A model generated the notes under the pieces. That model saw only the letters and a program-made list of their open reading frames with translations. It made no database searches and was not told the DNA's origin. From Acidobacteriota bacterium (GTDB lineage Bacteria > Acidobacteriota > Terriglobia > Terriglobales > Acidobacteriaceae), in the NCBI GenBank assembly GCA_003224835.1, contig QHZX01000039.1, forward strand, positions 1 to 21,701: a DNA stretch of 21,701 nt. The letters are read 5' to 3'. The position numbers and the translations under genes were made by a program. Numbering within the stretch: the first letter of the stretch is position 1; each line of letters starts with the position of its first letter. Of this stretch, positions 1 through 7,664 are shown one piece after another.

Positions 1-885
1 CTGCACCTTCACCTGCTCAGCGACGACCTGCTGCTGCATGATGTTGGTCTGAATGTCATAAGCCTTGTCTGCCTGCGCCTGCTGGCGTTTGGTGACCTCG
101 AGGAACTGCGCACGTTTCACTTCAAGATCTCGCTGCGCCTCGGCCTGCTTTGCCAATGACAAAGTTTCAGCCAGCACGCGGTCTTGATCGGCTTGAGCCT
201 TTGCTACGGCCGATTCGCGGGTTGCCAGCGCCCGTCGGATGGCCGTGTCGCGATCGGCTTCGGCGGCGGCCACGTCGGCGTCGCGCTTGATGCGCGCCAC
301 ATCTGGCCGGCCCATATTGATGATGTATTCGTTCTTATCGCGCACCTCCTTGATGGTGAAGGAAATTACTTCCAGCCCCATCTTGTTCATGTCGTCGGCG
401 CAGGTGGAGCGCATGCGGTCGCCTACCATCTCCGGCTGCTTCACAATTTCCTCGACGGTGAGCTGGCCGATGATGCCGCGCAAATGGCCTTCCATCACCA
501 GCTTGATCAAGCCTTCGCGCTCCTGATCTGTCTTGGTGAGAAATTGCTCGGCCGCAGTCCAGATGGACTCGGTATCGGATTTGACTTTAATCTGCGCCAC
601 TGCTTCGACTGTGACCGCCACACCTTGCTTGGTGTATAGATCCTGTTGGGGCGCCACGTCGAACGACATCAATTCGAGAGACAATTCGTGACAGTTCTCG
701 ACCATGGGAAACACAACCGTTCCCCTACCGACGACTACTCTCTTCGAGCGAAATCCATAGACAATCAGCGCCTCATGCGGGCCGGCCTTTCGATACAGGC
801 GTGCAAGAAAGCTCATCAAGAACGCGAGAACGAAAACTCCAACCGCAATTACAATCCAAATCTCTGCTGACAATCCGAGAAACAT
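1..885 (-). CDS. Flotillin / SPFH-domain protein (3' end outside window)
   Basis: Membrane scaffold protein of the flotillin class, thought to organise functional membrane microdomains. The reading frame enters the window at base 1 and is open for 295 codons. It starts with a hydrophobic segment (about residues 8-26, WIVIAVGVFVLAFLMSFLA), then the SPFH region (AGPHEALIVYGFRSKRVVVG, VFPMVENCHELSLELMSFDV). An Ala/Glu/Arg-rich coiled-coil follows (DADVAAAEADRDTAIRRALA, ending EQVKVQ at the window edge), as in flotillins. The start ATG is chosen because a strong Shine-Dalgarno (GGAGGAGG on the minus strand, bases 890-897) lies 4 bases upstream. It follows the NfeD-like gene on the same strand; NfeD and flotillin are classic operon partners. 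A hairpin in the 113-bp gap may tune its expression. The C-terminus is not visible. Confidence 0.93.
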   Translation of the reverse strand, partial: MFLGLSAEIWIVIAVGVFVLAFLMSFLARLYRKAGPHEALIVYGFRSKRVVVGRGTVVFPMVENCHELSLELMSFDVAPQQDLYTKQGVAVTVEAVAQIKVKSDTESIWTAAEQFLTKTDQEREGLIKLVMEGHLRGIIGQLTVEEIVKQPEMVGDRMRSTCADDMNKMGLEVISFTIKEVRDKNEYIINMGRPDVARIKRDADVAAAEADRDTAIRRALATRESAVAKAQADQDRVLAETLSLAKQAEAQRDLEVKRAQFLEVTKRQQAQADKAYDIQTNIMQQQVVAEQVKVQ

Positions 886-925
886 AACGCCTCCTCCGCG
901 CAATGCGAAAAAATCATCAACCACC

Positions 926-964
926 AAAAACGCGAAGGTTCAAGAAGTGGAACCAGCTTCGCGT
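926..964 (-). terminator. Hairpin with short T-run between the NfeD-like and flotillin genes
   Basis: On the minus strand ACGCGAA (958-964 side) pairs perfectly with TTCGCGT (930-936 side), and an inner GGTTC/GAACC stem follows after a 3-nt bulge, leaving an 8-nt loop (942-949). The stem is followed by five T residues (complement of 926-930). It sits inside the operon gap, so it could be a leaky terminator or an mRNA-processing/stability hairpin that sets the NfeD:flotillin ratio. The T-run is short, so full termination is doubtful. Confidence 0.5.
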
Positions 965-998
965 GCTTCGTAATTGCGAAATTTCACCCCGTTGGTCA

Positions 999-1628
999 CT
1001 ACCGACTCCGATCTATTTCGTTTACGGACTCGCCAAATTCGCTCTCGTCTCCGGTTAGTTCCGACCACGGCCGCACATAGGCGATCCCTCGCTCGTATCT
1101 CGTGACCACCACTTCAGCTGTTCTCGGAATGGCCGACCCATCGTCCGCACGTGCTCCGCACACTCGCCGCGTTCCGGCTTGCGAGTAGATCAGTTCTCCG
1201 GTGCCGCCTTCGCGAATGGGCATAGACAGCCGGCCGAGCACACCGACCATTTCGTAGTCGGCGGGGTCGAGCGCTTCATCCGGAGAAGTGAGAACCCGGC
1301 TCAGGAATACATAGATGATTGCTGCTCCACCCGTCCCACTCAAAAGCGCAACTCCAAGCGCCGCCCAGAACCAGATTACGGAATGCCGCGTCAACAAGTA
1401 TCCCGTGCCGCCAAACCATGCCAGGAAAGCGGTGAGCGTGATCAGGTTAAAAGGAGATACCTGACTGCCGGTCGTTCCGTGAGCGGGAGCCGCGTGGGCC
1501 GTCTGAATATGAACCGCGTGTCCGTGAAAATGCGGGATGTGAAGATGAAGGCCTCCGGCCAGGAACATCATCAAGCTCAGGAAGAATCCCACGACGAAAC
1601 AAACTAGATAGAAGTCTGCCCAGGTCAT
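999..1628 (-). CDS. NfeD-like membrane protein with His-rich loop
   Basis: 209-residue membrane protein placed directly upstream of flotillin, as NfeD family proteins usually are. TM1 spans about residues 5-26, TM2 about 60-80 and TM3 about 84-103. A soluble C-terminal part (about 112-200, with ADYEMVGVLGRLSMPIREGG and YERGIAYVRPW) fits the small OB-fold domain of short NfeD proteins. There is no ClpP-type protease domain, so this is the short class. Odd feature: residues 28-50, between TM1 and TM2, hold eight histidines (HLHIPHFHGHAVH and onwards), which could bind metal. The start ATG at 1628-1626 overlaps the TGA of the upstream regulator in an ATGA junction, which implies translational coupling. 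The longer frame upstream was not used because it would overlap the regulator extensively. Family call is from topology and context rather than strong motifs. Confidence 0.8.
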   Translation of the reverse strand: MTWADFYLVCFVVGFFLSLMMFLAGGLHLHIPHFHGHAVHIQTAHAAPAHGTTGSQVSPFNLITLTAFLAWFGGTGYLLTRHSVIWFWAALGVALLSGTGGAAIIYVFLSRVLTSPDEALDPADYEMVGVLGRLSMPIREGGTGELIYSQAGTRRVCGARADDGSAIPRTAEVVVTRYERGIAYVRPWSELTGDESEFGESVNEIDRSR

Positions 1629-2131
1629 ACCCGTCCTCCCTTTCTTCCATGCGAGTTCGCTCCCGCAGCAGGATGTAGGGCTTCGAGCAGTCGGTCCGCG
1701 AGCCCCGGCGTATCCAGAATCGCTCCAAGCAGCAGGAATGTCTTTCGCGTGTCCTTTTGTCGCGCGAGCTTGATGAAGATGTTGCACAGCTCCGGATCTC
1801 CAGCGAAACGCTCGGAAGCGTGCAATAACCAAACATCCAGCCGGCCCTCTGTAGTGCGGAGGTCCGAAGTGAGTTCCGTATGATAACCCTCGGGATCGTC
1901 CACCAAAAATCCCGGATGCACCTTGAAAAATTTGGCCAGCAGGGAACGAGAAGATTGCGTCATGTGGCGGCGCGATCCACTCTCGATCTGCGAAATGTAA
2001 GACTGGCTGATGCTCTTGCCCTGCTCTTTACGGACTCCCGCGACCAGTTCCTGCTGGGTCATCGGTCGATTCAATCCGCGCAGCGATCCTTCCACTTCGC
2101 GCAAGTAGCGAATTTTCTCCGCCAGTTTCAT
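1625..2131 (-). CDS. XRE-type helix-turn-helix regulator of the NfeD-flotillin operon
   Basis: 168-residue DNA-binding protein. A helix-turn-helix occupies about residues 23-70 (MTQQELVAGVRKEQG, then SISQSYISQIESGSRRHMTQ, then LLAKFFKVHPGFLVDD). The arrangement, with a long insertion before the recognition helix and the FF-x5-FL-DD ending, resembles EspR-like XRE proteins. The rest (about 85-168) is helical, unassigned and probably for oligomerisation. It is the first gene of the operon and overlaps the NfeD-like gene by 4 bp. A sigma70-like promoter with a 16-bp palindrome over its -10 lies immediately upstream, so negative autoregulation is the simplest inference. There is only a weak ribosome site; the predicted leader is about 10 nt. 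The family call is firm, but the target and signal are unknown. Confidence 0.88.
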   Translation of the reverse strand: MKLAEKIRYLREVEGSLRGLNRPMTQQELVAGVRKEQGKSISQSYISQIESGSRRHMTQSSRSLLAKFFKVHPGFLVDDPEGYHTELTSDLRTTEGRLDVWLLHASERFAGDPELCNIFIKLARQKDTRKTFLLLGAILDTPGLADRLLEALHPAAGANSHGRKGGRV

Positions 2132-2141
2132 ATCTCAATAC

Positions 2142-2157
2142 GCGATATTTATATCGC
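2142..2157. promoter_or_regulatory. Palindromic operator candidate over the operon -10
   Basis: GCGATAT-TT-ATATCGC forms a perfect 7+7 bp inverted repeat with a 2-bp centre. It covers the -10 element of the regulator promoter, a usual place for an autorepressor site. The octamer AATACGCG flanks it as a direct repeat at 2137-2144 and 2165-2172 (28-bp spacing). Binding by the adjacent XRE protein is inferred. Confidence 0.6.
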
Positions 2158-2176
2158 AATATGTAATACGCGTCAA
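2148..2176 (-). promoter_or_regulatory. Sigma70-type promoter of the regulator-NfeD-flotillin operon
   Basis: On the minus strand TTGACG (complement of 2171-2176), exactly 17 bp, then TATAAA (complement of 2148-2153). Transcription should start near 2141, about 10 bases before the regulator ATG at 2131, leaving almost no leader. Confidence 0.72.
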
Positions 2177-2268
2177 GACCTCAATGTAGCTTATTTTCAG
2201 TGGCCTGCGGATAAACAGCTCAGGTTAAACAGAAGAAGGAACAGCTACGACTTCTTATGAAGTAGTCC

Positions 2269-2664
2269 TCACGGGTGGACTACACGCAGGCCGAGCTCTC
2301 GTTCGAAAGCGTCAAAGCCGCGGTCACGATGCAACAGCTCGTGCCCTGCACGCAAGCAGAAGGTTGCGATTAAGCAGTCTATGGTTCGTCGAACGGTGTA
2401 GCCTTCAATGCGCAGGGTTCGATAATTAACGGCGGAAGCGATCGCCAACTCCTTGCCGCCAGTTTCGAACAAATGGAAGGTAAGCAGTTCGTCACGGACC
2501 TGCACGAATAATCCGGCGTCGCGCACACCTTGTAACACTTCACACAGAATCACGTCAGTGAGACCTAGCCGTTGACGGGTTAATTCCTGATCGAGCCAGT
2601 TTGTTTCTGGATTGCCCGTGCCACGCAGGTAGTCAATCCACACCGTTGTATCGACAATTACCAT
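2269..2664 (-). CDS. vapC: VapC-type PIN-domain toxin ribonuclease
   Basis: 131-residue PIN-domain endoribonuclease, the toxin half of a type II toxin-antitoxin pair. The expected acidic metal-binding residues are present: D5 (VDTTVWIDYL), E42 (CEVLQG), D96 (TIDCLIATFC) and D114 (HRDRGFD), with a further D118. Length matches the family, so the toxin looks intact. It follows the antitoxin gene with a 16-bp gap in the usual antitoxin-first order. Family knowledge says VapC proteins cut tRNA or rRNA; the target here cannot be read from sequence. The ribosome binding site is weak, so it may depend on translation of the antitoxin. Confidence 0.93.
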   Translation of the reverse strand: MVIVDTTVWIDYLRGTGNPETNWLDQELTRQRLGLTDVILCEVLQGVRDAGLFVQVRDELLTFHLFETGGKELAIASAVNYRTLRIEGYTVRRTIDCLIATFCLRAGHELLHRDRGFDAFERELGLRVVHP

Positions 2665-2680
2665 GTCGAGTCACTGATGC

Positions 2681-2878
2681 TCAGGTTCGACTCACTCGTG
2701 ATTCTGTAAGATCGCCCTCCCACTGGACCTTACCCCGAAGCCTGCGAAGAGAGCCCTGGGCATGAGTTTGAGCCAACAGTCTTAACCCAGCCGCTACAGC
2801 AGCTTTCTTCGTCCGAGCCCCGCTGCGGCGCATGGCCTGTGCCATCAAACGATCATCTATATCTATATTCGTTCGCAT
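2681..2878 (-). CDS. vapB: VapB-type antitoxin
   Basis: 65-residue antitoxin, partner of the downstream VapC. The N-terminus MRTNIDIDDRLMAQAMRRSG followed by AVAAGLRLLAQ is the short DNA-binding/dimerisation fold typical of VapB proteins of this subgroup (MRTNI start). The C-terminal tail (VQWEGDL) is the part expected to wrap the toxin active site. The start at 2878 is chosen because homologous antitoxins begin with MRTNI; an in-frame ATG further upstream would add residues (MGSIHIGRST) lying over the repeats that look like the operator. Autoregulation by the VapBC complex is usual for the family. Confidence 0.88.
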   Translation of the reverse strand: MRTNIDIDDRLMAQAMRRSGARTKKAAVAAGLRLLAQTHAQGSLRRLRGKVQWEGDLTESRVSRT

Positions 2879-2891
2879 CGTAGAACGTCCA

Positions 2892-2923
2892 ATGTGTATA
2901 GATCCCATGTTTATGTGTATAGA
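2892..2923 (-). promoter_or_regulatory. Direct repeats upstream of vapB, operator candidate
   Basis: The 11-mer ATGTGTATAGA occurs at 2892-2902 and again at 2913-2923, a centre spacing of 21 bp (two helical turns), just before the antitoxin start. On the minus strand each copy supplies a TATACA -10-like element; one has TTGGAT 16 bp upstream. This is a suitable site for VapBC autorepression; binding is inferred. Confidence 0.45.
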
Positions 2924-2953
2924 GCAATCAGAATCGGATCCAAGAATCACGGC

Positions 2954-2982
2954 TTGCTTTCGATCTTTCCCAGGACTAGCAT
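2954..2982 (+). promoter_or_regulatory. Promoter candidate for the aldehyde dehydrogenase gene
   Basis: TTGCTT at 2954-2959, 17 bp, TAGCAT at 2977-2982. A 9-bp direct repeat CGTTGTTTC (2988-2996 and 3012-3020) follows in the leader. Match is moderate; the same -10 hexamer TAGCAT appears in the HU promoter candidate. Confidence 0.42.
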
Positions 2983-3044
2983 GAACCCGTTGTTTCGGGC
3001 GTGCTCACCAACGTTGTTTCAGCTTTGAATCTCAGGAGGTTTTC

Positions 3045-4462
3045 ATGGCTACAGTTTCCACCACCCAAATCGACCCTCGCGTCCTCAGCTTCATCGAGAA
3101 GCCACGCAAAATGCTCATTAATGGAAAATGGGTTGACGCCGTTTCGGGCAAAACTTTCCCTACTTACGATCCTTCGACCGGAGAGGTCCTCGCGCGACTC
3201 CCTCTGAGCGCGGCCGGCTGATCTGGAAGCTCGGCGACCTTCTTGACGAGCACCTCGAGGAGTTCGCGTATCTCGAATCCCTCGATAACGGTAAGCCACT
3301 GACCATCGCGCGTGCGGCTGATGTGCCATTGGCTGCAGAGCTCTTCCGCTACATGGCAGGATGGGCAACGAAACTCGAAGGCAACACGATTCCGCTTTCG
3401 GTTCCGTACACCCCTGGCGCGAAGTATTTGAGTTATACGTTGCGCGAGCCAGTTGGAGTTGTTGGGCAAATCATTCCCTGGAATTTCCCACTGTTAATGG
3501 CTGCATGGAAGCTAGGTCCGGCACTGGCCACAGGCTGCACCATCGTTTTGAAGCCTGCTGAGCAGACGCCGCTCTCGGCATTACGTCTGGGCGACCTGAT
3601 CGTCGAAGCAGGATTCCCAGAAGGTGTGGTGAACATCGTCCCCGGATATGGAGAAACTGCCGGCGCAGCTTTGGCGGCTCACATGGACGTAGACAAGATT
3701 GCCTTCACCGGTTCGACCGAAGTTGGCAAAATGATTGTTCATGCCGCAACTGGCAATCTGAAACGGGTGTCGCTCGAATTAGGCGGGAAATCGCCCAATG
3801 TGATTTTCAAAGACGCCGACATGGACGTCGCCATTCCCGGCGCCGCCAGCGCGATCTTTTTCAATCACGGCCAGTGCTGCTGCGCCGGTTCGCGCCTCTA
3901 TATCGAAAACGATGTTTTTGATAAAGTCGTCGACGGCATCGCAGAGAGCGCAAAAAAAATTCGTGTCGGCTCCGGACTCGAACCAAAAACCCAAATGGGA
4001 CCGTTGGTCTCTGAAGAACAACTGAAGCGGGTTTGTTCATACCTGGAGTCAGGATTGTCCCAGGGCGCAAAAGCTATAGCTGGCGGGCAGAAGAAGGGCG
4101 ATAAGGGGTACTTTGTCGAGCCGACCGTGCTTGTTGATACGACCGAAGATATGAAAGTTGTGCAGGAAGAAATCTTTGGTCCGGTAGTGGTCGCTATGCC
4201 GTTCTCCGGCGCAGAAGAAATCGTGCCCCGCGCCAACGATAACGTGTACGGCCTCGCGGCGGGCGTGTGGACTCGCGATATCAGCAAAGCGCATCGCATG
4301 GCCGAGCAGCTACTCGCGGGTACTGTCTGGATCAACTGCTACAACATCTTCGACGCGGCAATGCCATTCGGAGGTTACAAGCAGTCCGGCTGGGGACGCG
4401 AGATGGGCCACGAAGTCTTGAACAATTACACTCAGACCAAGGCGGTGTGCGCTCGTCTTTAA
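3045..4462 (+). pseudogene. Aldehyde dehydrogenase, broken by an internal out-of-frame deletion
   Basis: NAD(P)-dependent aldehyde dehydrogenase of the ALDH1/2-like class, oxidising aldehydes to acids. An AGGAGG site (3034-3039) precedes ATG 3045. The first frame reads KMLINGKWVDAVSGKTFPTY and YDPSTGEVLAR, then runs into TGA at 3219-3221. The family sequence resumes in another frame at base 3197 (TPSERGRLIWKL) and is open to TAA 4460-4462. By comparison with the family, about 28 residues (the stretch AEGD...GPW...M between GEVLAR and TPSERGR) are missing. The catalytic part is intact: FTGSTEVGK (NAD site), LELGGKSPN (general base Glu) and GQCCCAGSR (nucleophile Cys). An internal ATG at 3323 could start a shorter product, but it would lack the N-terminal part of the cofactor domain. 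A natural pseudogene and an assembly deletion are both possible. Confidence 0.88.
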
Positions 4463-4518
4463 CTTTGTTAGAGCGAAAGTTGAGTCACGGGCTTCACCGC
4501 GTGCCACTCAATCATTCC

Positions 4519-4548
4519 AAAGGACGAGATCACATCTCGTCCTTTTTT
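4519..4548 (+). terminator. Rho-independent terminator after the aldehyde dehydrogenase
   Basis: A perfect 12-bp stem (AAAGGACGAGAT pairing with ATCTCGTCCTTT) with a 3-nt CAC loop, and T residues continuing to 4548. It lies 57 bp after the stop codon. Convergent with the PilZ gene, but the opposite-strand T-run is only three, so it mainly serves the plus strand. Confidence 0.92.
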
Positions 4549-4593
4549 ATTTGCGAGAAGCTCTGGTTGGGAATGATAACCGTGCGGAGAGAA

Positions 4594-4983
4594 TTACGGT
4601 CTGGCCGGGGGCATAACTTTCACTGCGTGCTCTTCTAAGACCGGCGCTTCTTGACGTAGGAAATCGTAGTGCTCAATGTGGACCGCAACTGCCGGTTTGC
4701 CACCATTAACTTGCTCTCGACGCATGACTCGGGCGCGACAGCAAACGTTCATATCATCGGCCAGCATGATCTCGGAAGGCATGACCAGCGTCATCTCAAC
4801 CAGCTCACCTTCAGAAAGAGATAAGTCTGTCCACAACATCGCGCCGCGTGAACTCAGATCTTGAGTAAAACCAGTCCCGCTCCGGCTCTCGCCCGGCACT
4901 CGCAAGGTCACTGGCACCTGATAAGGAAAACGCTGACCGCATCGGCGCTCAACTCGGATCTGCTCAGGGGCGGTCATCGACAC
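4594..4983 (-). CDS. PilZ-domain protein (c-di-GMP effector)
   Basis: Single-domain PilZ protein of 129 residues (127 if the ATG at 4977 is used instead of the GTG at 4983; both fit). The two c-di-GMP motifs are present: RRCGQR (RxxxR type, about residues 13-18) and DLSSRG (DxSxxG, about 42-47). Family knowledge predicts cyclic-di-GMP binding and control of motility, polysaccharide or gene expression through a protein partner; the partner cannot be told. It is divergent from the MFS gene with a 102-bp gap and stands alone. No signal peptide or membrane segment. Confidence 0.9.
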   Translation of the reverse strand: MSMTAPEQIRVERRCGQRFPYQVPVTLRVPGESRSGTGFTQDLSSRGAMLWTDLSLSEGELVEMTLVMPSEIMLADDMNVCCRARVMRREQVNGGKPAVAVHIEHYDFLRQEAPVLEEHAVKVMPPARP

Positions 4984-5085
4984 ACACTCTAGCGCAACCC
5001 AGCCTTTCGGGGAAGTAAAAAGAGCAATTCACAGACCATAATGGATCGATTTGCATCGCAGTGACACAAGACAGCATCATGGAAT

Positions 5086-6480
5086 GTGAGTTCCGTGCCA
5101 AACTCAGACTCCTCACAATCTAATGCGCCAACAGCGGCGAAATCGAGCTCTCGTGGCTTGCCCGTAACTCTACGTGCTCTCAAGCATCGGAACTTCCAGC
5201 TTTTTTCCGGCGGACAACTCATATCCCTTGTCGGCACCTGGATGCAAAACGTTGCGCAAGCATGGCTGGTATATCGCCTTACTAGGTCTTCGCTCCTGCT
5301 CGGATCGGTCGGGTTTGCCAGCCAGTTCCCGGTCTTTTTGTTCTCTCCCCTCGGAGGTATCGTTGCCGATCGATACAACCGCCACCGCGTAGTGATCGCG
5401 ACCCAGACCGCGTCAATGATTCTCGCGTGCATCCTCGCCGGCCTGACGCTTGTCCATCTGATAACGGTCCCAGAGATATTTGTCCTCGCGGCTCTGCTTG
5501 GCGTGGTGAACGCATTTGACATTCCAGGGCGGCAAGCTTTTCTCGTGGAAATGGTAGGAAAGGAAGATCTGATTAATGCCATTGCCTTGAACTCTTCCAT
5601 GTTCAATGGCGCACGAATTATTGGTCCTGCGATCGCGGGAGTCCTCGTGGCAAAGATCGGTGAAGGATGGTGTTTCTTCGCCAATGCGGTGAGCTACATC
5701 GCAGTGATTATCGGACTGGTGATGATGCGCCTGCCACCGCGCACGTATTGGCGGCACGGGTCCCCCATTGCTCACATCATCGAGGGTTTTCGTTGGGTAC
5801 GGGATACTGCGCCGATACGTGCGTTGCTGCTCTTGCTGGGACTGGTGAGTCTGGTTGCGATGCCTTACACGGTACTGATGCCCGTCTTTGCGGACCGTGT
5901 GCTTCGCGGGGGAGGGGAGCACCTTGCCGTGCTGATCGGATCACATGATCCGGGAGCGGTGCGGCTCGGAATCCTGATGGGTGCAACGGGCGTTGGTGCG
6001 CTTCTGGGTGCGCTGACACTTGCCACGCGCACCGGAGTTTACGGCCTGGGGCGCTGGATTACGTTTTCATGCGCCGGATTTGCAGTCAGCCTTATGGCGT
6101 TTTCACTGTCACGCAATTTCTGGCTCTCAACGACACTGTTGGTCCCGGTTGGATACTGCATGATGCTGCAAATGTCCGCTTCCAATACGCTCATTCAGGC
6201 CATGGTCCCGGATGACCTTCGCGGACGTGTAATGTCGATTTACTCCATGATGTTCATGGGTATGGCCCCATTTGGCGCATTTCTTGGTGGTGCGGTCGCG
6301 GATCGCCTTGGTGCGCCGCTAGCGGTTCTTATGGGAGCGGTTGCGGGCCTCGGAGGCGCCGCCATGTTCGGCATACGTCTTCCCAAGATCCGGGCCGAAG
6401 CGCGGCGATTGATCGTCGCGCAGCAGATGGTCGGCGGGGAGCCCGCCCAGGAAATGACTGCGGCAATTGCAAAGGAATAA
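5086..6480 (+). CDS. MFS efflux transporter (MFS_3/EntS-like)
   Basis: 464-residue inner-membrane transporter with about twelve hydrophobic segments. The start of the core (LKHRNFQLFSGGQLISLVGT) and the loop motif GGIVADRYNRHRV after TM2 are typical of the MFS_3 (enterobactin exporter-like) subfamily. The half-repeat motif GAFLGGAVADRLGA comes late in the protein, and the central VPDDLRGRVMSIYSMMF motif is also usual. It probably exports a small molecule by proton antiport; the substrate is not evident. The start is the GTG at 5086; another GTG at 5095 is possible, neither with a good ribosome site. A polar N-terminal tail of about 25 residues precedes the first helix. No siderophore gene lies nearby. 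Confidence 0.9.
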   Translation: MSSVPNSDSSQSNAPTAAKSSSRGLPVTLRALKHRNFQLFSGGQLISLVGTWMQNVAQAWLVYRLTRSSLLLGSVGFASQFPVFLFSPLGGIVADRYNRHRVVIATQTASMILACILAGLTLVHLITVPEIFVLAALLGVVNAFDIPGRQAFLVEMVGKEDLINAIALNSSMFNGARIIGPAIAGVLVAKIGEGWCFFANAVSYIAVIIGLVMMRLPPRTYWRHGSPIAHIIEGFRWVRDTAPIRALLLLLGLVSLVAMPYTVLMPVFADRVLRGGGEHLAVLIGSHDPGAVRLGILMGATGVGALLGALTLATRTGVYGLGRWITFSCAGFAVSLMAFSLSRNFWLSTTLLVPVGYCMMLQMSASNTLIQAMVPDDLRGRVMSIYSMMFMGMAPFGAFLGGAVADRLGAPLAVLMGAVAGLGGAAMFGIRLPKIRAEARRLIVAQQMVGGEPAQEMTAAIAKE

Positions 6481-6548
6481 AAACACCGCGCGATTAACTG
6501 GCTCTCCAAAGCAACGTCCCTGGACTGCCATGGGTTTATGGGGGGTAA

Positions 6549-7613
6549 TCAGTGCGCACGAAGCAAGTGCCAGTGTCGTAGAAACTCGGCCAAGTTTTTC
6601 GCATAATCAAGTACCGACTGCGGTGTGTGGGCCGAAAAAATGGGAACATAAGAGAAGGTCAAGGCGAGCATAAGAATGGCAACAACCGTCAGCCAGCGGC
6701 GCCCGGTTGTAACTTCCGGCCATACAGGAACTAAGGGATGCCGCATTCCGCTCAGACGCAGCAACACCGCCCAAAGCAGCCATCCGGTCCAGTAAAACAG
6801 CGCCAGAGGAATCAATGCCAAAATCGTCAGCCGCGACACGGTTTTGTGCGCGCGCGGCGAAACTGCGAACACGATGTGTCCGCCGTCCAATTGCCCACCC
6901 GGAAGCAAATTCAACGAGGTCGCAAACATTCCCACCCACGCGGCGATCGCCACCGGATGCAAATAAAGCCGGCTGAGCGGCACGCCAGCGATGCCAGTTG
7001 CATAACCCATCGCGTTCAGAAGTCTGCGGACCAGATGGAACACCAGTGGATATCCCAACTTAATATCGGGCGGAGGCGCACCCGAAGGCGCAACGCGCGA
7101 AAGTCCGAGAGAGAATATCAACACGACCAGAGCAACCACGAATCCGGCGATCGGCCCAGAAATGCCAATATCGAAAAGAATTGCCCGGGAGCGTAATCGA
7201 GATTTAATTCGGATGAACGCGCCCAGTGTTCCAATCAGGGTTGGAAATGGGATGAAGAACGGCAGCGTCGCCGAGACTCCGTAGCGCACGCAGAAAAGAT
7301 AATGTCCCATCTCGTGCGCAAGAAGGATGAGCATTAGCGTCAGGGAGAAGGGAAGACCCAGCAGCAAGTTCGAACCATGCAGCGCCCAACCAACCGGAAA
7401 AATCTCGTCGCCAAGCGTGAACGGCGGCAGACCGGCAAGGAAATTAAATTCGAGACGGGCGCCGACAACCAGAGTGGTAAAGAACGTTAAAGCCAGGAGC
7501 AGAAGGTGTAGCCAATACCTGTGCTTGGGCGTCTCCGCTAAGGACACCTCTACGCCATCGGGGGCGTAGATTTCACTGGGAACGTAAACTTCGGGGGAAT
7601 TCTGAGTTGACAT
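6549..7613 (-). CDS. Site-2-protease-family (M50) membrane zinc protease
   Basis: 354-residue multi-pass membrane metalloprotease. The zinc motif HEMGH is at residues 100-104 and the third ligand motif NLLPGGQLDGGH at 235-246, so the active site is complete. Other segments (FFIPFPTLIGTLGAFIRI, ILFDIGISGPIAGF) match the bacterial/EGY-like M50 group. No PDZ domain is seen. Proteases of this type cut substrates within the membrane, including anti-sigma factors. An anti-sigma factor is encoded in this window, but about 5 kb away, so a link is speculative. The gene lies 81 bp downstream of the HU-like gene on the same strand, with two small hairpins between them. Confidence 0.92.
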   Translation of the reverse strand: MSTQNSPEVYVPSEIYAPDGVEVSLAETPKHRYWLHLLLLALTFFTTLVVGARLEFNFLAGLPPFTLGDEIFPVGWALHGSNLLLGLPFSLTLMLILLAHEMGHYLFCVRYGVSATLPFFIPFPTLIGTLGAFIRIKSRLRSRAILFDIGISGPIAGFVVALVVLIFSLGLSRVAPSGAPPPDIKLGYPLVFHLVRRLLNAMGYATGIAGVPLSRLYLHPVAIAAWVGMFATSLNLLPGGQLDGGHIVFAVSPRAHKTVSRLTILALIPLALFYWTGWLLWAVLLRLSGMRHPLVPVWPEVTTGRRWLTVVAILMLALTFSYVPIFSAHTPQSVLDYAKNLAEFLRHWHLLRAH

Positions 7614-7630
7614 CTTTCACTCGAAGGAGA

Positions 7631-7664
7631 GGGCACAGCTAGTGCCCCGGACAGGCTTCGTCCG
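7631..7664 (-). promoter_or_regulatory. Two consecutive hairpins between HU and M50 genes
   Basis: GGGCAC-AGCTA-GTGCCC (7631-7647) and CGGAC-AGGCTTC-GTCCG (7648-7664) lie back to back, 18 bases upstream of the protease ATG. There is no T-run after either, so they are leader or processing structures rather than a classical terminator. Confidence 0.4.

Noticed and set aside
2930..3040. Mobile-element boundary between vapBC and the aldehyde dehydrogenase
   Set aside because: No terminal inverted repeats, target-site duplication or recombinase gene; toxin-antitoxin pairs alone do not show transfer.
6481..6548. Bidirectional terminator between the convergent MFS and M50 genes
   Set aside because: No convincing stem with a T-run was found in this gap.
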